In this document: positions 1 to 5,775 of the stretch, piece by piece
How the letters are laid out: every line of letters begins with the position of its first letter
Numbering within the stretch: the stretch's first letter is position 1
Source: Xanthobacteraceae bacterium
GTDB lineage: Bacteria > Pseudomonadota > Alphaproteobacteria > Rhizobiales > Xanthobacteraceae
Length of the DNA stretch: 6,121 bases
Assembly (NCBI GenBank): GCA_030043175.1
Contig: JASHYD010000773.1
Coordinates: 1-6,121, forward strand
Direction: 5' to 3'
The notes under the pieces: generated by a model
Told to the model about the DNA's origin: nothing
What the model saw: only the letters and a program-made list of their open reading frames with translations
Databases searched by the model: none
Program-made: the position numbers and the translations under genes

Positions 1-768
1 GCGACGGTGGCGGGGCGCGCGCGCGATCTCGCCGCGATCGTCGATCACCTGCAGGGCATCAACCGCAGCATGCTCAACCGCCTGCGGCCGATGGCCCTCG
101 GCCATCTGCCATTGCATGAAATCATTGCCGAGCTTGTGCGTGATCGGGCGCGGGAGCACCCCCATATCGCCTTCGCGCACAATGTCGAAACGCTCGAGCG
201 AAGCTACGACGACACGGTGGACCTGACACTCTATCGTTGCGTGCAGGAAAGCCTGACCAACGCGATTCGCCATGCGAATGCGAAGTCGATCGAGGTGAGA
301 GTGGCGGTCTGCGGCGGTGCGCACCGTGGGTCGGCTCAAGGGCAACGAACGTCCGGCGTCGCGGCTTCCGCTGACGGTTCGCCACCAGGGCGTTTACGGC
401 CGTGTTCCACGGGTTATGGAGAGGGTCGCGGTGGGGGCCCCCCACGGGCTCGGACCGGCGCGGATGCCCCCCCGGCCGGCCCGGTGATTGACGTCGCGGT
501 TGGCGGTGAGGGTGACCTCTCCCGGCAAGCGGACAGAAGTGAAGCGGCATGGCTCCAACTCACGGTGCGCGACGATGGCCTCGGCATTGCGGCCGGCCAG
601 GCACCGGGTTTCGGACTTCGCGGCATGCAGGAACGCGTTGAGGCGCTCGGCGGCGCGTTCGCGATTGAACCAGGAAGCGGCTGCGGCACCTGCGTGCGCA
701 TCGTCATCCCGCTCTCGCAATCGAGCGGCGCGGCGCCGCTTGCGGACGTGCGATGGCGTGCGCAATAA
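1..768 (+). CDS. NarL/UhpB-type sensor histidine kinase, C-terminal part (5' end outside the window)
   Basis: The frame is open from base 1, so this is the end of a longer kinase; the GTG at 7 is only an internal codon. The visible part begins with the helical segment after the phosphoacceptor region, with an LRPMALGHLPL-like stretch (about bases 82-120) typical of HisKA_3 kinases. The HATPase_c domain follows: N box ESLTNAIRHAN (bases 247-279), G1 box VRDDGLGI (568-591) and G2 box GFGLRGMQERVEALGG (607-654), then the last strand GTCVRIVIPL and a short tail. The phosphoacceptor His and any sensor domain lie upstream. Oddity: about 80 Gly/Pro/Ala/Arg-rich residues (bases about 310-549) separate the N box strand from the G1 strand, where relatives have only a short turn. 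The response regulator starts 45 bases after the stop, as in a kinase-regulator operon. The family call is secure; the signal sensed cannot be seen. Confidence 0.9.
   Translation, partial: ATVAGRARDLAAIVDHLQGINRSMLNRLRPMALGHLPLHEIIAELVRDRAREHPHIAFAHNVETLERSYDDTVDLTLYRCVQESLTNAIRHANAKSIEVRVAVCGGAHRGSAQGQRTSGVAASADGSPPGRLRPCSTGYGEGRGGGPPRARTGADAPPAGPVIDVAVGGEGDLSRQADRSEAAWLQLTVRDDGLGIAAGQAPGFGLRGMQERVEALGGAFAIEPGSGCGTCVRIVIPLSQSSGAAPLADVRWRAQ
310..549 (+). other. In-frame low-complexity insertion inside the kinase ATP-binding domain
   Basis: This segment of about 240 bases sits between the strand ending in EVRVAV and the strand LQLTVRDDGLG of the HATPase domain. It encodes Gly, Pro, Ala, Arg and Ser-rich sequence without recognisable structure. 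At DNA level it holds a GC-rich near-palindrome at 431-445 (GTGGGGG, one C, CCCCCAC) and a run of seven C at 467-473. Its 3' part (about 510-535) resembles, from memory, the CTCTCCC/GCAAGCGG arms of palindromic repeats dispersed in rhizobial genomes. The reading frame is kept, so the kinase may still fold with a loop at a beta-hairpin tip. The boundaries are estimated from domain logic, not from an alignment. Confidence 0.55.
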
Positions 769-813
769 CGTCGGTCGATATCAAGCAGTAGAGTGACGCG
801 CTGGCAGCACCCC

Positions 814-1452
814 ATGACCTCGGTTCTCATCATCGACGATCACCCCATCGTGCTGCAGGGCTGCCGGCGCGTGCTCGAGGACGCCGGCGTGGAACCGGTC
901 CTGACCGCAAGCGATCTTGTCGCCGGCTACCGGCTCTATCGGCGCCATCAGCCCGACGTTATCGTTATTGACCTCGCTATCCGCGGCAAGGGCCTCGGTG
1001 GACTCGACCTTATTCGCCGCATTCGCACCCACAATCCGCGCGCCCGCATCCTGGTGCTCAGCATGCACAACGATGCGATGATCGTGGCGCATTCGCTGGA
1101 GGCGGGGGCGACCGGTTACGTGCTCAAGGACACCTCGTCGGAACAGCTTGTCAAAGCAGTGCAGCAGATCGCGAGCGGAGTGCCTTACCTTGACAACGAG
1201 CTGGCCGTGAAGGTGGCGCTCGCCGGTTCGAGCGTGGTGCGCCGCAATCCGCTGTCAGACCTGACCCCGCGCGAGTTGCAAGTGCTGGCGCTGCTCGCTG
1301 ACGGCAAGACCTATGACCGTATCTCCGGCGAACTCCACGTGAGCTACAAAACCGTCGTCAATGTCAGCTCTCAACTCAAGCAGAAACTTAAGGCAAGCAA
1401 TCTTCCCGAACTGGTGAGCACGGCCGTCAAGCTGCTGGCGGCGCCCTCCTGA
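814..1452 (+). CDS. NarL/FixJ-family response regulator (REC plus LuxR-type HTH)
   Basis: A 212-residue two-domain DNA-binding response regulator. The receiver domain starts at MTSVLIIDDHP with acidic residues D8 and D9, the phosphoacceptor is D53 (in VIVIDLAI), the switch Ser is S83 (LVLSMH) and the conserved Lys is K105 (GYVLKDTS). A LuxR-type helix-turn-helix lies at about 148-195, beginning LTPRELQVLALLADGK, with the recognition-helix region VSYKTVVNVSSQLKQKL. I chose the ATG at 814 because the receiver fold begins there; a GTG at 793 would add seven residues (MTRWQHP) without family support. Neither start has a strong Shine-Dalgarno. The gene follows the kinase by 45 bases on the same strand, so it is almost certainly the cognate regulator. 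The C-terminal style recalls FlhR/MoxX-like regulators of C1 metabolism, but that is impression only. All phosphotransfer residues are present. Confidence 0.93.
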   Translation: MTSVLIIDDHPIVLQGCRRVLEDAGVEPVLTASDLVAGYRLYRRHQPDVIVIDLAIRGKGLGGLDLIRRIRTHNPRARILVLSMHNDAMIVAHSLEAGATGYVLKDTSSEQLVKAVQQIASGVPYLDNELAVKVALAGSSVVRRNPLSDLTPRELQVLALLADGKTYDRISGELHVSYKTVVNVSSQLKQKLKASNLPELVSTAVKLLAAPS

Positions 1453-1455
1453 TGC

Positions 1456-1489
1456 GGCGCGCTGCCCCCGCGGCGTGCCGAGAGGGCAG
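1456..1489 (+). terminator. GC-rich hairpin just after the response-regulator stop
   Basis: GGCGCGC (1456-1462) can pair with GCGTGCC (1473-1479) in a 7-bp stem with one G-T pair and a 10-base loop, starting 4 bases after the stop codon. An alternative stem pairs CTGCCC (1462-1467) with GGGCAG (1484-1489). No T tract follows, so this is at best a weak terminator or an mRNA 3'-end stabiliser. Confidence 0.3.
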
Positions 1490-1630
1490 GAGCATCGCGG
1501 GAATCTCGCTCGCGTTCAAAATGACCCTTCAGTTCCCCATGCCAATCGACGCGTCTCGGAGTGGAACGCGGCTCGCTTCACTTCGTTGAGATCAACGGCG
1601 GGCACGTGCGGGACACATAGGGTCGAAACT

Positions 1631-2017
1631 ATGATTCCGAACGCCATAAGTGGGCCCCTGTTTGTGATCGCACTTCTTGGCAGTGTCGCGTATGCGACGG
1701 ACGCTGCCGCCAGGGATTACGGCCAATACGGCAATGTCGATCCAGCAATACGAGAATGGGTTGAGGGTCTGAAGGACAAGACAGGTCAGGGCTGTTGCGC
1801 AACCGCCGACGGACACCCCGCAGAATATGAATGGGACATCGCTGGCAACCACTATAAGGTGCGAATTGAAGGCGAATGGCACGATGTCCCTGCCGAGGCC
1901 GTCATTGATGAGCCCAACAGGCTCGGCTATGCAACAGTCTGGTATTGGTGGACCTTCGACCACGATGGACAGAAGACCTATCACATAAGGTGTTTCTTGC
2001 GCGGCTCCGGGGGTTGA
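1631..2017 (+). CDS. Short secreted protein of unknown function with a Cys-Cys motif
   Basis: 128 residues. The N-terminus is hydrophobic (about residues 9-22, PLFVIALLGSVAYA) and reads as a Sec signal with likely cleavage after AYA (22) or within TDAAA. The mature part has GQGCCATADG (Cys55-Cys56), a strand-rich middle (HYKVRIEGEWHDVPAEAV), an aromatic segment VWYWWTF (103-109) and a C-terminal IRCFLRGSGG with Cys121. Three Cys suggest one periplasmic disulfide. I recall similar short exported proteins in rhizobia with the same CC, GEW-DVP and IRCF-GSGG signatures and no assigned role. The ATG at 1631 is chosen because it directly precedes the signal sequence; an AGGG lies about 8 bases upstream. 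The n-region has no Lys or Arg, which is unusual, so an upstream TTG start near 1586 adding Arg and His remains possible. It lies 178 bases after the regulator and faces the cytochrome gene. Confidence 0.8.
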   Translation: MIPNAISGPLFVIALLGSVAYATDAAARDYGQYGNVDPAIREWVEGLKDKTGQGCCATADGHPAEYEWDIAGNHYKVRIEGEWHDVPAEAVIDEPNRLGYATVWYWWTFDHDGQKTYHIRCFLRGSGG

Positions 2018-2037
2018 CCGGATCTCGCCGCTTTCCA

Positions 2038-2078
2038 TCGAATCTGCGCCCTCGAATCTGCGCCCTCGAGTCTGCGCC
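2038..2078. repeat. 14-bp tandem repeat, three copies
   Basis: The unit TCGAATCTGCGCCC occurs at 2038-2051 and exactly again at 2052-2065. A third copy at 2066-2078 has one A-to-G change and lacks the final C. The array starts 21 bases after the stop of the secreted-protein gene. The 14-base period is not a multiple of three, so it does not encode a peptide repeat in one frame; slipped-strand duplication is the simplest origin. Confidence 0.85.
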
Positions 2079-2248
2079 GCACAGCAGTCGGTGCGGGAAC
2101 GCGCGCGACTTGATCGAGGCTTTCGTTTGCACCCATGTTTGACGTTGCATGCCGATGCCAGCTGCACACCGGAGCAATGCGGCGGAATGTTTGGCGCGTT
2201 TTGCGACTTGGGAAACGCTGCCCCTCAACAGCGTATTGCGGCTTACGG

Positions 2249-2369
2249 CGCATTATCCTTCGCTACGGCAATCAGGCGCTCGAGGTTGTCCGGGAAGCCG
2301 ACGAACGACTCGCCAGATACCGTTTCACGGGGCGAACTGCAGGTTCTCCATCGCCTCGATATTGCATTC
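2249..2369 (+). pseudogene. Possible remnant of a small alphaproteobacterial hypothetical gene
   Basis: In the frame of 2249-2344 the translation includes IILRYGNQALEVVREADERL followed by ARYRFTGRTAG. This resembles short proteins I recall from alphaproteobacteria with the pattern LI-RYG-AL--A--AD-L---GD--G-A-W-RI--AI. After a +1 shift the frame at 2343-2369 gives VLHRLDIAF, which would fit the next part of that pattern. No start codon with a ribosome site precedes it. The opposite strand also has a plausible-looking open stretch here (SFVGFPDNLERLIAVAKDN), so the strand is not certain. Weak evidence, from memory of a family pattern only. Confidence 0.25.
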
Positions 2370-2610
2370 TTCACGGCGATGCCGGCGACCTCGCGGGTCA
2401 GGCACACAAGTGAAAATCATCGCGGGTGGGCGGGCCCCCCACAACTGCGGGCGAGACGGCAGGTGCTTCGAGGTGACCATCCGCCTGCGCGGACTGATCG
2501 CCAAAAGTTCCCGCTCGGTCTTGGACCTTGATCAAATGACAGACAACCAGGGTCCGGCCAAAGCGATCGGCGAAGACAAGGCGGAACGTCGCTACGGGCT
2601 GCCTGTCGGG

Positions 2611-2627
2611 CAAAGCCGTGCGCTTTG
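2611..2627 (-). terminator. Small hairpin immediately after the cytochrome stop codon
   Basis: CAAAGC and GCTTTG (2611-2616 and 2622-2627) form a perfect 6-bp stem with a 5-base loop, touching the TAA of the cytochrome gene. No T tract follows on the minus strand, so it may protect the 3' end rather than terminate by itself. Confidence 0.3.
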
Positions 2628-3005
2628 TTAGTCCTTGAAGATCGCCATATCCTTGACCGGCAGCGGCCCGGGCAAGGTCTCGACAAATGCGTAGATATCA
2701 GCGATCTGCTGATCTGACATGACGTCTTTGCTGTAAGCGGGCATATCGCTGATGGGCTGCCGAAGTTGGGCCTTGAAGCCGTCGAACGGCATTGCGGTCC
2801 TGGCAAGGATCGGGGCGGGGCCGTTCATGGCGCCGCCTTGCCCGGAGCGCCCATGGCACGCAAAGCACGTTGCGAGATAGAGCCGCTTGCCATTGGCGGC
2901 GTCTCCCGGCGGGACGTCCTGGGCCAATGCCAAGCCGGCAAATCCGGGCGAATATAGACTCCACACCACCGCGCTCTTGCCGAGAAGGTTCAACACTTTA
3001 CGCAT
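2628..3005 (-). CDS. Exported monohaem class I cytochrome c
   Basis: 125 residues. The N-terminus (MRKVLNLLGK, hydrophobic to residue 28, ending GLALAQ) is a Sec signal with likely cleavage after LALA (28). The mature domain has GDAANGKRLYLATCFACHG with haem site C47-F-A-C50-H51; M88 in SDMPAYS is the likely sixth ligand, and the last helix IADIYAFVETLPG is typical of small class I cytochromes c. Haem would be attached in the periplasm by the Ccm system. I chose the ATG at 3005 because it begins the signal sequence and has GCGAGGCG about 8-14 bases upstream; a start at 3083 would add 26 residues translated from the intergenic hairpin and T tract. The gene follows the ThDP enzyme gene by 124 bases on the same strand. 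By position it is the probable electron acceptor or carrier for that enzyme; this is inference. It could instead serve another dehydrogenase. Confidence 0.92.
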   Translation of the reverse strand: MRKVLNLLGKSAVVWSLYSPGFAGLALAQDVPPGDAANGKRLYLATCFACHGRSGQGGAMNGPAPILARTAMPFDGFKAQLRQPISDMPAYSKDVMSDQQIADIYAFVETLPGPLPVKDMAIFKD

Positions 3006-3036
3006 CAAGAAACGCCTCGCTCGAGGATGAGATTGC

Positions 3037-3120
3037 AAAAAAAAACCTGCCATTGCCTCGCCCGCTTTACAGGCAGGAAGCATGCGTTCCCGGTCACTCT
3101 CTTTCGCAAAGCGGGCAGGC
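3037..3120 (-). promoter_or_regulatory. Competing stems plus T9 tract: attenuator or terminator between ThDP and cytochrome genes
   Basis: Read on the minus strand, the RNA starts 9 bases after the ThDP stop with GCCTGCCCGCTTT (3120-3108). This pairs with AAAGCGGGC (3068-3060) and AGGC (3058-3055), giving a 13-bp stem with one bulged base. A second stem pairs CCTGCC (3077-3072) with GGCAGG (3051-3046) and is followed directly by nine T (3045-3037), the layout of an intrinsic terminator. The 5' arm of the second stem lies in the loop of the first, and only 3 bases separate the first stem's end from the second stem's 3' arm. Those 3 bases cannot span 13 bp, so the two structures should exclude each other. 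This resembles an antiterminator/terminator pair controlling read-through into the cytochrome gene. What would switch it is unknown. Confidence 0.6.
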
Positions 3121-3129
3121 CATTTCTTC

Positions 3130-5070
3130 TCAGCGCGGGTCCGTCACAACATCGACCAGCGCCGGCTCGCCGCGCTTAACGACCGCGAGCGCTCGCTTGA
3201 GCGCCGGCGCCAGGTCCTTCGGATCGCTGATCGGCCCCTCGCCATGGACTCCGAATCCGCGCGCGACGGTGGCGAAATCGACGTTCGGCTCCGTGATGGT
3301 CGTGCCGATGTGAGCGTTCTCGATGCCGCGGCCGTGCCGGTTCGCCATCGCCTGCAGGTACATGTATTCCTGGTGATAGGCGCGATTGTTCTGCACGACG
3401 TAAAGCAGCGGAATGCGATGGTGGGCAGCCGTCCACAACGTGCTCGGCACGTAGAGTAGATCGCCGTCGCCGTTGAACGTCACGGTCAGGCGGCCACGTC
3501 GCTTGTTGGCAAGCGCGGCGCCGAGCGAGGCCGGCGCGTTGTAGCCGACGCCGGCACCGCCCGCGCCGCCGTTCCAGCGATGGACCTTGTCGATATTCCA
3601 TAGCCGCATCGGCCACGCATTGCCGATGGTGCTACCGACCAGCGACCAATCCTCGTCCTTGATCTGGGCATAGACCTCGGCGCACATCCGACCGGTGGTG
3701 ATCGGGGACGAATCCCAGCCGATCGTCGCATCGGATTTCGCCTGCTCCAGCATGGCGAGGTGTGCCGCCGCATATCGCTTGCCGCGCGCTTCGTAGGCGG
3801 ACTTGCGGTTGCCATCGATCAACCTCTTGACCGCCTCGGTGAGCGCCGGCAGTGAGGCTTCGCCATCGCCGGCGACCGACATGTCGGTATCGGAGAAGCG
3901 GCCGAAATCCTGATAGTTGGCCTTGAGATACATGTCGCGCAGGCCAACCGAGATGATCTTGGCGGTGCGCTTGTAGAGCGGTTGGGAGGTACGCACGATG
4001 CGGTCGTGGAAGGCGTTGAGCGCCGCCCACTGATCGTTCATCTCGATCGCCAGGATCACGTCGGCCTGGCCGACCACCGCGGTGCGCCGGAACGTCTGGT
4101 TGAGCGGATGGCGGGACGGGAAGTTGGTACGCCCGAACCGGTCCATCACCGCGCATTGCAGGACCTCGGCAAGCTCGACGAGCCGTTCCATTCCCGCTTG
4201 CGTGCGCGCCATGCGGTCGACCACGATGAGTGGGGCTTCGGCGTTGACGAGGAGCCTTGCGACATCGGCGATGGCGCCCGAATCGGCCTGCGGCGGCACC
4301 ACCTTTGACAACTTGGGGATACGCAGGTTTTCCGCGTCCTGGATCGGATTTTCCTGCAATTCTGCGTCGAGCGAGAGCAACACCGGTCCCATCGGCGGGG
4401 TCGTGGCGATCTTGTAGGCGCGTACGGCCGACTCGGCGAAATGCTGCAGCGAGGCCGGCTGGTCGTCCCATTTGGTGTAGTCGCGAACGCCGGCCGCAAT
4501 GTCGACCGCCGAATGCACCCACTCGGCCGTGCTGCTGCCGCGCTTGTTGGCTTCCAGGATGTTGCCGCCAATGCAATAGACCGGGACCCGGTCGCACCAG
4601 GCGTTGTATATGGCCATGGTGGCGTGCTGCAGGCCGACCACCCCGTGGCAGACCATGGCGAGCGGCTTGCCTTCCATTTTCGCATAGCCATGGCCCATCG
4701 CCACCGCGATTTCCTCGTGGTTGCAGGTGAGGATCTCCGGCTTGACATTCCCGCCATAGTTGATGACGGCTTCGTGGAGACCACGGAAGCTCGAGGCGCA
4801 GTTCATGGCAAGGTAATCGATGTCGAGCGTCTTGAGCACGTCGACCATGAAGTCGCCGCCGCTCGTGGTCTGGGTCTGAGGATCTTTCTCGGGCGGCGAG
4901 GTCTCAAGCGCGGTCTGGATCGGCCCTGGCGCAGCTGCCTTGAGGTTCGCTCGCGGCGCGACGTCCTGCGCGGTGGCTACCGATGGTGTCACTGCCGCAG
5001 CGCCCGCAAGCGTCGCGCCTTTGAGGAACTTGCGGCGATCCGGATCGAGCGGCGGGCGGCGTTTCGACAT
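3130..5070 (-). CDS. Tat-exported thiamine-diphosphate-dependent enzyme (decarboxylase/acetolactate-synthase superfamily)
   Basis: 646 residues. Residues 1-34 are a twin-arginine signal: DRRKFLK at 11-17, a hydrophobic stretch ATLAGAAAV, then SVATAQ with likely cleavage after A34. The enzyme has the three-domain order of the pyruvate oxidase/benzoylformate decarboxylase/AHAS family. The N-terminal pyrimidine-binding domain runs from about 72 to 240, with HEE at 118-120 (E119 in the place of the catalytic Glu) and GHGYAKMEGKP. The central domain is about 262-420. The C-terminal pyrophosphate domain is about 455-640, with GDG at 534-536, 24 residues, then N561-N562: the ThDP/Mg signature. The central domain starts APLIVVDRMAR without an obvious FAD glycine-rich motif, and FPSRHPLN is more like benzoylformate decarboxylase than AHAS, so FAD binding is doubtful. 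The ATG at 5070 has a strong AGAGGAG about 5 bases upstream. Export of a folded, ThDP-loaded enzyme explains the Tat signal. The substrate (2-oxoacid or aldehyde) and whether the reaction is oxidative are unknown; the cytochrome downstream argues for electron transfer. Confidence 0.92.
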   Translation of the reverse strand: MSKRRPPLDPDRRKFLKGATLAGAAAVTPSVATAQDVAPRANLKAAAPGPIQTALETSPPEKDPQTQTTSGGDFMVDVLKTLDIDYLAMNCASSFRGLHEAVINYGGNVKPEILTCNHEEIAVAMGHGYAKMEGKPLAMVCHGVVGLQHATMAIYNAWCDRVPVYCIGGNILEANKRGSSTAEWVHSAVDIAAGVRDYTKWDDQPASLQHFAESAVRAYKIATTPPMGPVLLSLDAELQENPIQDAENLRIPKLSKVVPPQADSGAIADVARLLVNAEAPLIVVDRMARTQAGMERLVELAEVLQCAVMDRFGRTNFPSRHPLNQTFRRTAVVGQADVILAIEMNDQWAALNAFHDRIVRTSQPLYKRTAKIISVGLRDMYLKANYQDFGRFSDTDMSVAGDGEASLPALTEAVKRLIDGNRKSAYEARGKRYAAAHLAMLEQAKSDATIGWDSSPITTGRMCAEVYAQIKDEDWSLVGSTIGNAWPMRLWNIDKVHRWNGGAGGAGVGYNAPASLGAALANKRRGRLTVTFNGDGDLLYVPSTLWTAAHHRIPLLYVVQNNRAYHQEYMYLQAMANRHGRGIENAHIGTTITEPNVDFATVARGFGVHGEGPISDPKDLAPALKRALAVVKRGEPALVDVVTDPR

Positions 5071-5121
5071 GATTCTCCTCTAAGGCTGATCGGCAGGCTG
5101 AGCTCGCAGCGGAATTTATCA

Positions 5122-5150
5122 ATTCTCGACTCGACATCCCATCCGGTCAA
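5122..5150 (-). promoter_or_regulatory. Candidate sigma70-type promoter of the ThDP gene
   Basis: On the minus strand TTGACC (5150-5145) and GAGAAT (5127-5122) are separated by exactly 17 bases, matching the -35 and -10 consensus at 5/6 and 4/6 positions. The predicted start near 5114 would leave a leader of about 45 bases before the ATG at 5070. It lies in the divergent intergenic region, where a promoter is expected. Confidence 0.45.
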
Positions 5151-5198
5151 GGCCGCCCGCCATGGCACTCTCCGCCGGATGTCGGGCCATAATGTCGG
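5132..5198. promoter_or_regulatory. Repeated ATGTCG half-sites around the ThDP promoter: possible operator
   Basis: ATGTCGG occurs at 5179-5185 and again at 5192-5198, 13 bases apart. An inverted copy, CGACATCC at 5132-5139, mirrors GGATGTCG at 5177-5184 over 8 bp. The inverted copy falls in the spacer between the proposed -35 and -10; the direct copies lie upstream of the -35. Such placement suits a repressor or activator site, but the binding protein is unknown and chance recurrence of a 7-mer is not excluded. Confidence 0.3.
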
Positions 5199-5214
5199 AT
5201 ATCGAGGCCTGTGA

Positions 5215-5775
5215 CACCGTTGTGGATATACAGCTGACCTCAAGGCCTTTCGCCGCTCAGATATCCGCGCCGTTGAGGCCACTCCACTTGTCGCGGGGTC
5301 GGGTCGCCTGCTGGGCATGACTGCGACGCCGCGGCGAAGGCCGCGTCAACCCACGGAATCCGAACTGCGGTCATTGGACAGGTTTGCACGGCCGGCCGCC
5401 GACCTGATTGAACGCAATGAGGCCCAAGCGGCGTTGCGCGAAAGCAGGGAGCAGTTTCGGTGGCTCGCTTCGATCGTCGAGTTCCATGATGACGCGATAG
5501 TCGGCAAGAGCCTCGAAGGCATCATCCAAAGCCGGAACAAGGGCGCGGAGCGGCTCTTCGGCTACCCGGCGGAGGAAGTCATCGGTAAGTCGATCACGAT
5601 CCTGATCCCGGTGGAGCGTCAAGCGAGGAGCGACAATTCCTCAGGCTCATCCGGCGCAGTCGCATTATGAAACCGTTCATCGGCGCAGTATGCAAGCCTG
5701 GTCGATATTTCGCTGACTGTCTCGCCTGTGAGAGACGAGGCAGAAGAAATCGTCGGGGCCTCGAAGATCGCCCGT
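5215..5775 (+). pseudogene. Frameshifted fragment of a GAF-PAS sensor histidine kinase
   Basis: After a stop at 5212-5214 the frame reads as the end of a GAF domain (RAVEATPLVAGSGRLLGM, 5266-5319; then LRSLDRFARPAADLIERNEA) and a PAS domain (FHDDAIVGKSLEGIIQSRNK, then GAERLFGYPAEEVIGKSITI and LIPVERQ up to 5622). The PAS match then continues across three frame changes: ERQFLRLIRRSRI at 5628-5666, HYETVHRR at 5663-5686 and LVDISLTVSPVRDEA...GASKIAR at 5698-5775. Relatives read through this as ER-RILERIRRGERIDHYETVRRRKDGSLVDISLTVSPVRD, so single-base indels near 5623-5627, 5663 and 5690-5697 explain it. No kinase core follows and the GAF start is missing. An ATG at 5317 gives an open frame of 117 residues, but it starts inside the GAF end and is unlikely to be functional. 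The family assignment comes from motif recall and is strong; the exact indel sites are approximate. Confidence 0.82.

Larger units (their letters stand above)
2018..2627. other. 610-base stretch between convergent genes with no convincing intact gene
   Basis: Several overlapping open frames exist on both strands, but none has a ribosome site, a family signature and a believable start together. The stretch holds a 14-bp tandem repeat (2038-2078), a possible decayed small gene (2249-2369) and a GC-rich near-palindrome GTGGG...CCCAC at 2426-2442. That near-palindrome shares the 11-mer GGGCCCCCCAC with the insertion in the kinase gene (435-445). The frame from GTG 2410 to 2631 and the opposite-strand frame 2613-2398 (TTG start) are open but unrecognised. 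The region reads like a decayed accessory segment. Confidence 0.6.

Noticed and set aside
793..813. GTG at 793 as the response-regulator start
   Set aside because: It adds MTRWQHP before the normal receiver start and has no better ribosome site than the ATG at 814.
2038..2078. CRISPR array
   Set aside because: The repeats are 14 bases long, directly adjacent and without spacers, so this is a simple tandem repeat.
2398..2613. 71-residue minus-strand frame downstream of the cytochrome
   Set aside because: It begins with TTG without a ribosome site and shows no recognisable motif; it may be chance in GC-rich DNA.
2091..2631. Open frames 2091-2531, 2135-2413 and 2149-2631 on the plus strand as intact genes
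   Set aside because: They overlap one another, lack ribosome sites, and their translations look like random Arg/Ser/Pro-rich sequence apart from the short remnant-like stretch at 2249-2369.
3006..3083. N-terminal extension of the cytochrome reading frame to a start at 3083
   Set aside because: It would translate the hairpin and the T tract as protein and place 26 residues in front of a good signal peptide; the ATG at 3005 has a ribosome site and starts the signal directly.
3632..4784. Long open frames overlapping the ThDP gene (minus 3632-4597 and 4146-4784, plus 4441-5214)
   Set aside because: They are out-of-frame shadows of a gene with clear catalytic motifs; their Arg/Pro/Ala-rich composition is typical of alternate frames in GC-rich DNA.
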